64,000 bases of DNA from Alligator mississippiensis. Lineage: Eukaryota > Chordata > Crocodylia > Alligatoridae. Each line of letters opens with the position of its first letter. Positions within the stretch are counted from its first letter, which is position 1. The translations under genes and the position numbers were made by a program. Positions 20,559-31,375 of the stretch are shown here, piece after piece. The notes beneath the pieces are model-generated. The model saw only the letters and a program-made list of their open reading frames with translations. It was not told the origin of the DNA and did no database searches. The stretch covers positions 218,581,978 through 218,645,977 of the forward strand of contig NC_081828.1 of the NCBI RefSeq assembly GCF_030867095.1, given 5' to 3'.

Positions 20559-23500
20559 GTGAGTATCACCCCAGGCCTTTGTACTGCATATGCAAGCTCA
20601 GTGGTTCACAACGATTTTAGACTCAAGGCCCTCCTCAGAAAACACCAGCTCTCAGCTTTCACTCTTTTCTTGACTCCAGAAAAATGCTAGGGCAATTCTT
20701 CTGTTGCCAGGAACTCAGCAAGGCAACAGCAGCCAGAATGGATTGGATGCTCTGGATTCCTATTTGAAATGTCTGGGTTTATTTTGTGAATCCTGCCCAG
20801 GTGTCTGCCCACTTCATACTACGTATCCTGCCCATCCCCTCGTGGAACCCTGGTTGAGAACCACGGTTCCAGCACACGGGATTTTCTGGGGTTGCATCAC
20901 TAGGGAGATGAGCTTTGTCCCGTGGTTTCCTCCCCTCTTTGCTCTAGTCCCCAGCCCTGCACTAGGGATTGGATGTGATGGAGGTGCTGCGGGGAACAGC
21001 TGTCTGGGCAGTGAGGATGAGGGCTGGGGATGGTCTAATGTTAAGCCCCATTCGTCCCTGGTTTGTAAGCAGAGGGGCTGCCGAGTGCTTCACAGGGGCA
21101 TTCAGAAGAGGCCTGCAGTGGGGATTGGGAACTGACATCTGTACGTTGCCGTTTCACATGTCCTGTATCTCTGTGTTGCAGCTTTATAGTAATCTCATTT
21201 TTTTAAACAAACTTTTCAGGAACAGAAATTTCAGGAAGTGGCAAAAGGTAAGGACATGGCCTGTGCACTGCCCGTGTTCTTCTATTTCTTCTCAGCTCAA
21301 ACCTTCCTCTCCTAAAAACAGAAGCCAGGATGTCCCCAGGGCTTGATCCTTGCTTTAGAAATGTCTCTGGCCACTAGGGCTGCGTGAAATTTCTCCAGTT
21401 GTTTCAACGCTGTTTCGACTCATTTTGAGCTTGAAATAGAGAAATCAAAACGAAACAAAGGGCTTGAACAAAACAGCCTTGAAATGAAATGAGGCCAGCT
21501 GAAACCTTTCCAAAGTTTCAAAACGTTTTGAGATTTGAAGCAGCAGCTAGGTGGTGGGAAGCAGGGGAGAGCCAGGGCTACGCTCCACCTCCCTCCACCG
21601 GGCTCAGCACCCAGAGGCTCCCAGCCCTATGGAACTGAGCCTGGTGAGGGGAAGCGGAGCTCAGCACCGGGGTTTGCTCTGACTCTGTCCACTGGGCTCA
21701 GCTGCCGGTGCGGGTCACAGGCAGCAGCAGCCTCCTGCCCGCGCCCCCGGGAGGGCTCTGCTGGACTCCTCTGGGGGTGTGGGTGAAACTCAAAACAGCA
21801 TGGAAACAGTAGAACTGTTTCGACGAAACAAAATGGAACGGTGCTTTTGGAATGAAACTAAACTCGAAACAAAACACTGTTCGGTCGAAATGTCAAAACA
21901 GAAGTCGAAGCAAAACGGTCCTGTTTTGCACGGCCCTACTGACCACCCTTTAGGCTTCCCCTGGGTTCCAAGTTTTCGTTCCTGTGACCTCTGTGGCAGG
22001 CGCTTTAAATAAGACTCGCTCACCTGTAGCCAATGATGACAATTTTCAGTCCTCAGCCTTTGCTGGTCAAGCACCAGCAATTGGGCCAACTATCGCAGCC
22101 ATGCTGTCACACAGGCACAGAATGCTCTTTTCTGAAAATACTGACAGTGGGGGCAACCTTTTTGGCAGGTGGGACATAATATAAAGCCCCCTCCCTACCC
22201 CAAGTGCCAGTCTAATCCCTGTCCCTGATCTGCTGCTCCTTCTGCTCTCTGCCCTCTCTGCCGCTGTTTCCCCTGCTCCCTGCTGGATCTGCCACCTGCC
22301 ACACACAGAGGCTGCCTGGGCTGTTTGTGGCAGGTGCTACAGGTTGACCACCTTGGTCCAGACAGTATTTCAGCCCCTCGCCCAGTGGAGCTACATGGGT
22401 TCAAAGATCCTCTCCTTGAAACCCATCCTTTGAGGGCTGCACTCCCTTTACAGACACAACTACTGCAAGGTTAATAATGCTCTTTTGTTTTACCTCTCCC
22501 TGCATTTCTTCTGCTTTTGCAAGCAGCTAGCTCTCTCCAGGCTGTATTGCCTCATGGCTTCGTGGACAGGGTGGGAAGAATGGCTGGGGCTCAACATAGC
22601 TGTGCACTGCCCATTTTGGGCTCAGGACTGGGACATGAGCATTGTGGAGGGAAGCTCCCTTGTGCAGCTAGACAGCAGAGCCCAAGCAGGGAAGTGCAGA
22701 GGACTATGTGCACAGGAGAGGCTGGTGCCAGTTTTGGCCTTCAGTTGGTTGGATGATGGAGCCCTGCCCACAGGCCTTCAACTTTCAAGGCCTTCAAGGA
22801 CTGGGGGTGAAAGTGCACTGCAGATTCATGGTGAGATGAAATGCAATGCTATTACAAAAAAGCAGCAAATACAATTTGGGGTTGCAAGAGGTGAGAGCTC
22901 AGCTGCGCTGGGTGCTGGTTTGACCTCACCTGGAGGATAATGTGCAGTTCAGGGCTCTGAATTTTAACAAGGGAGTAGAGAAATTGCAGCAAATCCTGAG
23001 ATGAGTGATGGAGAGGGAAATGGGGGTTGGAAGGTGGCCATACAAGAAAAGGCCTGGAAGTATATTTGGTTTGGAGAAAAGTTGATTTAAAAACCAGCAG
23101 TTTCCCAGTACCTGAAAGACTGCCATAAAGAAGAGGGAGACACATAATCCTCTCCTGTTGCCAGGGGCAGGGCATGTGGCAGTGGTTTAAACTGCAGCAG
23201 GCCAAATTAGGCGAAATCTCAGGAGAATCATCTTAACTGTGATCACAGCTGTGTATGGAACAAGCTGCCGGGACAGGTTTGGCATCACATTTACAGGAGG
23301 CTTCCAAGAAGAGACTGGATGTGCATCAGTTTTGCATGGTCGGGGAACAGGGAATCCAGCCTTTATATGGGGGGTGGGAGGACAGGATGCCCCAAGGTGT
23401 CTTTCAGTCCTGTGCTCCTGTGACAGCAGGGGTCCAACTTCTAGCTCTCCGGTGCATCTGTCTGTTAGTCCCATATTGCCGCTGTGATACTAGGGAGAGC

Positions 23501-24756
23501 TGAGCACTGCCTTGCCCCACTCCAGCCCAGCTGCCCCTACTCTGCACAGAGGGGCTGTCTGGGAGGTGAACCAAGGCTTCCAGGGACAACTGGCTGACCA
23601 TGCTCACCCCCCCCTGTGCTGCCCAGTCCCCACATGCCCAGCATCTCCAGGCCAGTGAGCTGAGCCCTCACAGCATCTCGAGAAACAGAAGCAGAAACCT
23701 CACAAGCAGCTGCTTTTCCTTTACTACCTTTACAGTGACCCTGTGACCCTTTTTCCCACAGGCTCCAGGAAATCTCAGCTGAGGATTGTTCTCGTTGGTA
23801 AAACTGGATGTGGGAAAAGTGCAACAGGAAACACCATCCTGGGGGGAAAGTCTTTTGTGTCTAAAATCGCAGCTGGATCAGTAACAAAAAAATGTACTAA
23901 GAAGATGAACACGCGGGATGGCAGAAAACTGGTGGTGGTTGATACTCCTGGTTTATTTGACACAAAAGTTTCTTTAAATGAAACTGCAAAAGAAATAGGG
24001 CGCTGTGTGGTTGTCTCCTCCCCAGGTCCCCACGCCATCGTTCTGGTCATGCAGCTGGGGCGTTTCACTCAGGAGGAGAAAAAGACAGTTGCTCGAATAC
24101 AAGATATATTTGGGGAAGAGGCTGTTCGATACATGATCTTCTTGTTCACCAGAAAGGAAGATTTACAGGGGGGGAACTTAGAGGACTTTTTAAAAGCATT
24201 TGATGACAAAGATCTCCAGCAGCTGCTGGATAAATGCAGAAGGCGCTGCTTGGCTTTCAACAACAAAGCAACAGGACAGGAGCAGCAGGACCAGGTCTCT
24301 GAGCTGACAGGAATGATCGATGCGATGGTGGAGAAGAATGGAGGTGAGCACTACACCAATGAAATGTATGAGTATGCTCAGAGGCAGCTTCAAGTGAAAA
24401 TGGAGGCGCTCAGGAGAACCTACACTGAGCAGATGGAAAGAGAAAGAGAGGAGAAGAAATCTCAGCTGGATAAGGAACATAAGAAAGTGGATGAGGGATT
24501 AAGGGAGATAATACAGAAGTTAAAAAAATGTGGCTTGCTTGATCAAAACACTTTATCATCCCTAGAACAAGAAGCCCAAAAGAAGAAGGAAGCCATTCAG
24601 CAAAAACTGAAAGAAGAGCTACAGGAAATTAGTGACCGCTACCAGAAAGATCCAGACGAACTCTCAGAAGAAGCTGGCAATGATGGTGCTCTAATAGAGT
24701 CTGTTTTAAAGAGATTTGAAGTGATATTTTCAAAAATCCAATACTGGTTCAAATAA
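20538..24756 (+). CDS. GIMAP: GTPase of immunity-associated protein (GIMAP/IAN) family
   Basis: Three coding exons, 20538-20558, 21220-21247 and 23762-24756, join in frame to give 347 residues. The AIG1-type GTPase domain starts at about residue 23: G1 P-loop GKTGCGKS (29-36), G3 DTPG (77-80), the GIMAP conserved box around GRFTQEEKKTV, G4 TRKEDL (from 146) and G5 AFNN (181-184). A charged helical tail (about 215-300) looks like coiled coil, and no membrane anchor is evident. GIMAPs are septin/dynamin-related GTPases that bind and oligomerise on organelle membranes and control lymphocyte survival. The methionine at 23743 that would open the last exon lies in the splice acceptor tract and is not the start. 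The length is normal for a single-domain GIMAP, and there are no internal breaks. A broken paralogue faces it at 63475-64000. Which member it is I cannot say. Confidence 0.93.
21220..21247 (+). other. GIMAP coding exon 2 (28-base microexon)
   Basis: An acceptor (AACTTTTCAG, AG at 21218-21219) and a consensus donor (AAAG|GTAAGG, GT at 21248) bracket 28 bases. They read EQKFQEVAK in frame from exon 1 and leave one base that completes the glycine codon with 23762-23763. The peptide resembles the charged linker before the G domain in other GIMAPs. Confidence 0.72.
21375..21938. mobile_element. hAT-type MITE in GIMAP intron 2
   Basis: 564 bp with inverted ends TAGGGCTGCGTGAAA and TTTGCACGGCCCTA, flanked by near-identical 8-bp duplications CTGGCCAC (21367-21374) and CTGACCAC (21939-21946). 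Near the ends it has many GAAAC/GTTTC motifs; the centre is GC-rich. No coding. A partial relative is at 27159-27475. Confidence 0.85.
22830..23345 (+). mobile_element. Ancient L3-like CR1 in GIMAP intron 2
   Basis: Decayed coding blocks are visible, for example GLTSPGG, SLKTA-like helices and NKLPGQVWHHIYRRLP, matching the CR1 C-terminus (normally WNRLPRE followed by FKRRLD). Many breaks. It is one of the oldest repeats here. Confidence 0.55.
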
Positions 24757-25330
24757 TCATGATTGAGTTACCATAATTTCTATTTCTCAAATGGTGCTAC
24801 CTTGGTTTAGTCATCATACGTGAGATTTGGTTCCTTGAAACACTTTACCAGTGTGGTATTTCTGCCTACGAGTTGATCTGTGTATAAGTTTCTTAGTCGT
24901 CCCCCACACAGCCTGTGGCCAGTTTCTACATAGCATGAAAAAATGGGGCTGTGATTTGTTCTTTATAAACATGGTGTATTGGTTTCCACTGAAGTTTAGA
25001 GCTACAATTCTGACCTCTTTTGAGCTCAGGTTTACAGTAAGATTGGGTTGGTGCCTGGTGTTTGTTACAGCTAACAGTGATTAAAAATGTAGACTTCCCT
25101 TCTGTTCACAAGCCACTTATCATAAGCAGGATCTGGTCATTAAAATATTCTTGATTAAGAAGAGTCCACAGAACAGTTGAGATGGACAGTTCCGTCTTCA
25201 TAGGATGTAATTTTTTTGTCCCAGTCACATGATGCTCTTTCTGCTCCTGGACTAAAGTTCTGCTAATAAGGGGCTAAGGCCTGGGGTGTGATCTGGATTT
25301 GCAGACCAATAAATGTTCATTTGGATATTC
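24757..25330 (+). promoter_or_regulatory. GIMAP 3' untranslated region with poly(A) signal
   Basis: Sequence after the TAA stop is AT-rich and free of recognisable repeats. A canonical AATAAA lies at 25308-25313, giving a 3' UTR of about 570 bases. A weaker ATTAAA occurs near 25139. Confidence 0.6.
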
Positions 25331-26824
25331 ATGGAACCTTAACATTTGCAAACACATTTCCATGCCCCATATAAATCTCCTGTCTGCAAAGGTATTCAGA
25401 AATGAAGGCCTTAAAAATATTGTCACTTGAATGTAATTCTCACAGGCAAAACCCACTCACCTATGGTTATAGCCAAATTGGTTATTTTCCAAAGAATTCT
25501 CCAGCTGTATGCAACACTGCTGGTGAATTATGCTATTGATATAAATGTTACTGCTCATCCATTCCCAAGAGCAGCACCTGTGGTTTTTGATTGATGGGGA
25601 CCATATTACTTCACCCTGAGGTGAACTTCAGGACACAAATGAACCCTAGCATGCTTCATTATGAAAGAGTCTTCAACTCATCGGCTCAGGTTCAGATTTG
25701 CTTTCCTTTACAGATCTGTGGAGGGAGTGAGCTCCCATCTAGGAGTATTCCAGGAGCAGGAGTGAGTATAACAGGGTGTCCGTGCTGCAGGCAGCTCACA
25801 GCTGTGGTTTTGGCTACCAGGAGCCCCTGCCCTGTAGATCAGAGGAGCTCCTTCTGGCTTTGCTTGTTTCAGAGGCCACACAAGCCACTGGAGAGCTCAG
25901 AAGTGGGAGGGCTGGTGTCAGCCTTGGCCATTCTCAAGGGGCTTGGCCCAAGCTACAGAAGCATGGATAAGTAGAGGGCCCCAAATCTTTTTTAGTGTGA
26001 CCACAGAAGAAACCTTTGCAGATGTGACAACAGCTTGGTCAGCAAAGTAAAGGGAGCCATCGCCATGTCCAACTAAAGCAGGAATGAGAGGAAATTAAAC
26101 AGAGAGCAATCCGGAAAGGAGACATTATAAGGAAGACTATGCATGAAATAATCTAAATAGTCTATACTGTAGTTTTATCATATAGTAACTGATGTAAGCA
26201 CATATTTTAGATGCTGTTTTGCTATATAAATATGTTTCTGTTAAGATTCTTAGATAAGTTATAAAAACAAAGCAGCCTTTTTTATGGAAGACCGTACATT
26301 TCAGGGAAGAGAAAACAGCCTGGTGGCAAGCAGTATCCCATAATGGTGAAGGAAGGAGACAAGAAGTCCTTCCTCCCAAAGTGTAACTTGCTCAAAAACA
26401 TAAATCCAGCTCCTTTTACACCCACAAGAAAACTGGTTCAGTCCAGTTCCAACAGGTTTGGTGAAACAAAGACGTTGATATAAAACCAATCTGAGGTTAT
26501 TTACTAGAATGTTAGAACCAAGCACCTATGAACATGGGGCAAAGGGTGGAGGGGAATTTGGAGAGCTCAGCAGATTCAAGAAAGACTTACGACCAAACTG
26601 CATGCCACCCACCCCCACCCTCTTGAGTCTCTCCAGGGAGTAGAGGTAAGAAGCTGTGCTGTGCTGTCATGGGCAGCCAGATGGATTTCGGGATAAGGGC
26701 TTGTTTTTGTAGTTGGCGGTGCAAGTAATAAAAGTGTGGGCATCAGTCCTGTTTCAGCTTCTTTTATCAGTAGCCACCCTGCAAGGTTATCAAGGATCCA
26801 GGGAACTGATGGCTAGAAAATGGT
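25331..26824. other. Intergenic; no gene recognised
   Basis: No coding homology in any frame. The part 26130-26520 is AT-rich with a TATATAAATATG motif and could be an old LTR, but no partner or target duplication was found. Confidence 0.45.
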
Positions 26825-27125
26825 ATTCTGCAAGGGTGCCCTGGTGAACAGTTGCTCACCGAGCCCTTGATGTACTCCCCTAGCCTACTGGTAAGCTGCT
26901 ACCACATCCCCTCTCAGCCTGAAGAGTCCCAGATTCCTCAGCCTTTCCTTGTATGGCTTACCGTGTAAGACTCTGATCACATGGGTGGCTTTTCTTTGGA
27001 CTCTCTCAAGCTTGTCCACATCCTTGTTGAGGTGTGGTGCCCTAAAACTGGTTGTAGTACTCCAGCTGTGACTGTAGTCTATTATTACTGTCAGGTCCCT
27101 TTCATTCATGGTACTATTCATAAAG
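26825..27125 (-). mobile_element. Old CR1 fragment (C-terminal region)
   Basis: Reverse translation reads DKLERVQRKATHVIR, KPYKERLRNLGLF and LRGDVVAAYQ, the CR1 C-terminal block, with a short internal loss. It is more diverged than subfamilies A and B. Confidence 0.82.
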
Positions 27126-27158
27126 TAATGGAGAAGTGTTTGGCAGGGACCTGCAGAG

Positions 27159-27475
27159 TAGGGCTGTGTGAAATTTCACCGGGTGTTTCATTTCAATGCT
27201 GTTTCGAGTTCAAAACAGCAAAGTCGAAATGAAACAAAAGACTTTGAAACAGCCTTGAAAAGAAACGGGGGTGGTTTCAAAGTTTCAAAGCTAGGTTTGC
27301 TTGCAGGGAAACAGAAAGTAAGGAGAGGGAGGGAGGGGGAAGTGGGGAAAGGACTGTTCTGATATTGACTGTGTAGCTCTCCAGTGCCTGTGATCCTTCC
27401 CTGAGGTCCCTTCCAATCCCAGTGCTCTGGGGGAGGGATGGAAAAACAGCATAAAAAACAGCATTGTGTCAACTG
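27159..27475. mobile_element. hAT-type MITE, partial copy
   Basis: Starts TAGGGCTGTGTGAAATTTC and repeats the GTTTCGA/GAAACA pattern of 21375-21938. The right inverted end is not recognisable. Confidence 0.65.
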
Positions 27476-27954
27476 AACTTTCTGCCTTGGGGTCACTTAC
27501 TGAGCTGTGTCTTCCAGCAGCTCAGCAACATCAGAGAAAGGATATCACCTCCTACTTGCTGCCCTGTTCCTAGCAAGTGGGATTCAATACCTCTTGCTTT
27601 CTATACACTTTTATTTTATTATTATATTAGTTGATTCCTTTTAATGTATTCCTCTCCAAATCCTCTTTTTGTTTTTGTTAGTCTATTTTGATTTTTTTTT
27701 CCCCCAGAAAATATATCTGTGCTTTTTCTCACAGTGTGCATTCCATTCACTGTGCAGGGAAGCACAGCATGTATTACATATTATATTATTGCATATGATA
27801 TTCATACTGCATATATTTATGCATTTAATTTATTACATGAATATGTACATACATTACATAAATACACATACACCCAATTATCTAGAAACGTTACATAAAT
27901 CAGATTACATTACAGAAGAATACACAAATTTTCCATCACAACAAGGCAAACACA
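27476..27954. other. AT-rich DNA, no gene
   Basis: Dominated by T runs and TATTACATA/ATATGTACATAC motifs (27780-27870). No coding homology. Confidence 0.6.
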
Positions 27955-28398
27955 CTATGAAACACACCATGAAGTATGCTGGAAAGGGAGCAGGCAAGCC
28001 TTCAGGGAGAGGCAGAAGAGGGGATAGAGGGAGAGCTGTAAGTCCCACCCCGCTATCCCACCAAACTGAGACATAGCTTCTTTCCTACAACTAGCAGGCA
28101 TCAGGTTTCCAGTTCAACAGGCAGGAAGGAGAGGGGAGCAGTGCCACTGCCTGTGCCTGAGTCTGCATCCCCTCCAATAGCACCAGCCATAACCAGCCCC
28201 CACCCCCACCATGACAATAAGCAGCACCAGTATGACAGTCTCCTCCACCCCCATTTCACTTCCCATGCTGAGCCTTCCAGTGCCAGAGGGAGAACTGGAT
28301 CTGGATCTGAGTGCCCTAGCAAGGGAAATTCTGGGGAAGGAGGGGGAATCATCTGAGCTTGTGCTCCACACCCCTCAAGTTTCCCCTAGAGCCAGGTA

Positions 28399-29790
28399 TC
28401 ATAGTTTCATAGTTGGTAGGGTTGGAAGGGACCTGAGCAGGTTATCTAGTCTGACCCCCTGCCATGGCAGAAAAAAGTACTGGGGTCAAATGACCCCGGT
28501 GAGGTGATTATTCAGCCTCCTCTGAAAGACCCCCGGGGTAGGAGCCGGCACCCCTTGTCATGGAAGTTGGTTCCAGGTCCTAGTTGCCCTGACTGTGAAG
28601 TAGTGCCTCCTGATGTCTAGTCTGAATCTCCCCTCTGCCAGCTTGTGGCTGGTATTTCTAGTCACTCCTGGGAGTGCTCAGGGGAACAGGGACTCCCTCA
28701 ATGCCTGCTGGTCCCCCCTGACTAGTTTGTAAATGGCCACTAGATCCCCACTCAGCCTTCTCTTGTGGAGGCTGAACAAGTTCAGGTCCTGTCGCTTCTC
28801 CTTGCTGCCCCCTGATCATGCGGGTGGCCCTCCTCTGAACCCTCTCCATGTTGTCCACATCCCTCCTGAAGTGCGGCGCCCAGAACTGGACGCAGTACTC
28901 CAACTGCGGCCTGACCAATGTCGCAAAGAGGGGGAGGATCACCTCCTTGGACCTGCTTGAAATGCATCTGTGGATGCATGAGAAAGTATAGTTGGCCATC
29001 CTGACTGCGTCCCCACACTGTTAGCCCATGTTCATTTTGGCATCAATAATGACTCCAAGATCCTTTTCTGCCTCTGCAGTGTTGATTAGGGAGCTCCCCA
29101 GCCTGTAGGTCTGCTGCTGGTTCTTCCTCCCCAGGTGCAGTACCCTGCACTTGTCAGTGTTGAATCCCATCCTGTTCTCATCCACCCACCCCTGCATCCT
29201 GTCTAGGTCTGATTGCAGCCTATTCCTCCCTTCTAGCGTGCCCACTTCTCCCCACATCTTAGTGTCGTCTGCGAATTTGAACAGGGTGATTTTTACACCC
29301 CTACAGCCCCCCTACAGCCCCGAGCAACTGAGGTATAGTCCTCCCTGGTGATTTGCCCCTCCCTTTCATTGGATTTACACCTCCTTTTTAGCTAGGAGAC
29401 ATTCCTGTATGCTTTTGGTGAGCCACTAGGGCTTTTGTGCCCTCTTGCCCCCTTTGATTTGTGTTGGGATTACTCCCTTTGGGCTTGGGGGATCATCTCC
29501 TTAAGGAATGACCACTTTTCCTGGATAGCCAACTCCCCTTCCCTCCAGGACCTCAGTGCCTCCCCAACTGTTCTCCTTACCTCATTGAAATCCACACTCC
29601 TGAAGTTCAGGGCTGCTGCCTTGCTATGTGAGCGGTCAGACCTGGCTGACTGCTCTTCTCAGCAGATGTCTGGAAAGTTCAGGTCACCCATGATGACCAC
29701 ATCCTTTGACCCAACTATCTCTGTGAGCTGACTCAAGAATTCCCAGTCTAGCTCTTCCCCTTGGTTGAGTGGTCTGTAGTAGTCTCCTTC
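28399..29790 (-). mobile_element. CR1 LINE, subfamily D, inserted in the hAT element
   Basis: The 3' end TTTCATAGTTGGTAGGG lies at 28404-28424. The reverse strand encodes LVRPQLEYCVQFWAPHFRRDVDN, KCRVLHLGRKNQQQTYRLGSS, a linker, and the endonuclease block VVIMGDLNFPDIC with YYRPLNQGEELD (29659-29790). A large internal deletion removes most of the RT near 29290-29330. The same 3' end recurs at 60262-60405. Confidence 0.87.
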
Positions 29791-30516
29791 CCCAGAAGGC
29801 ACTTCAGAGGAGGTTGAGGAAGAGGTTGTGGAGGCAAGTGGCTCAGCTGAGTCAGCTCCTCCTGTTGCTGTGCCTCTTTCTACTGAGGAGGGGGAAAAGA
29901 CAGCATCCACACATGCACCCACACCCCAGAAGCAAGCAGGTAGTGTGGTCTGGGATCTTTTTTGGCTGGCAGATGATCCCACAAATGCTGTCTGCCTGCA
30001 CTGCTGAGCCAAAACCAGCTGGGGCAAGGGAACAAAACACACGAGCACCATGGGGATGTGGATGCATCTCCACAGGCACCAGTCCCTTGCCCTTGCTCCT
30101 CCTCAGCCTGGCACCAGTGGGAGCATGCCCAAAAAGAAGTCCCTCTCTCACTCCAAAGCCCCCATCCCCCCAAAGCAGATGAAGGCCACCCTGAAACAGT
30201 GGGGGAAAGGTGGATAGAAAGGGGGGCATATTGCAAAGATGAGTGAGATCACCCAGAGCACTGGGGAGATTCTTGCTCTAGAAATCCAGCCGTTCTCCTT
30301 AGTTGAGCGGCCAGGGTTCAGGCAGCTTATGCCACTTGTGGCCCCATCATACCAAGTGCCTGCATGCACCACTTTCAGAAGGATGGTGGTGCTCTCCCTG
30401 TATGAGGCATGCAGGGAGTACTTGAGGGAGGATTTGCACAAGGTAGGTCCACAAGTGGCCTTACACTTCACCTTGGACATCTGGAGCAGCCAGGGTGGAG
30501 ATCACACATACCTCTC

Positions 30517-31375
30517 AAAGAGTAGTAGTCGTTGGTAGTGAATCATTATGGCACTCTGTAACCAGTGGCGTCCCCCAAGGTTCTGTCCTTGGACCAGTTC
30601 TTTTTAACATCTTAATAAAGGATGTGGACATTGGTGTCAGAAGCACACTGGCTAAGTTAATCAATGACAATAAACTTTGGGGCATACTGTCCACAGCTGA
30701 GGACAGGCTGGTGATCCAGGTTGACTTGGATAAATGTAATAAGTGGGTGGATACAAACCTGATGACATTCAATACCGATAAATGTAAGGTACTCCATCTC
30801 AGGAAAAAACCCCACAGCATGCTCATAGACTCAGCAGTGCTATGCTTGCTAGCACCACTGCTGAAAGAGAGATGTGGGTCATGATTGACCAGAAGATGAA
30901 CATGAGCCACCAATGCGATGTTGCAGCTGGCAAAGCAAACAAAACTCTGGCTTGCATCCATAGATGCTTCTCAAGTAAATCTCAGGATATCATCCTCCCG
31001 CTGTACTCAGCCTTGGTGAGGCCGCAGCTAGAGTCTTGCATCCAATTCTCAACTCCACAATTCAAGAAGGATGTAGAGAAGCTTGAGAAAGTGCAGAGCA
31101 GAGCCACGCACATGATCAGAGGGCAAGAGAACAGGCCTTATGAAGAGAAGCTGAGAGCCATAGGGACTCTTCAGCGTGAAAAAGTGGAGGCTCAGGGGGG
31201 ACTTGGTGACTGCTTATCAGTAGGCACCTACTCTGAACTCATTCAAGAAATGTTTGGATGCTTATCTTGTTGGGATCCTTTGACCCTAGCTGACTTCCTG
31301 CCCCTGGGGCAGGAGGCTGGACTTGATGATCTTTGAGGTCCCTCCCAGCCCTAACATCTATGAAATCTATGAAAT
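30517..31375 (+). mobile_element. CR1 LINE, subfamily B, copy 2, inserted in the hAT transposase
   Basis: 5'-truncated CR1-B starting in the RT ([17 protein letters not shown]) and ending with the CR1-B 3' tail near 31360-31375. It interrupts the transposase between TYLS and LTGH. Similar short motifs CTCTCA and CTCCCTCA flank it, consistent with a target duplication. The RT box is LINDNK rather than FADDTK. Confidence 0.92.

Noticed and set aside
23743-23761. Start codon for the GIMAP protein at 23743
   Set aside because: It lies in the polypyrimidine tract and acceptor (CCCTTTTTCCCACAG) of the last exon. The codons from here to 23761 do not resemble GIMAP, and upstream exons supply a better start.
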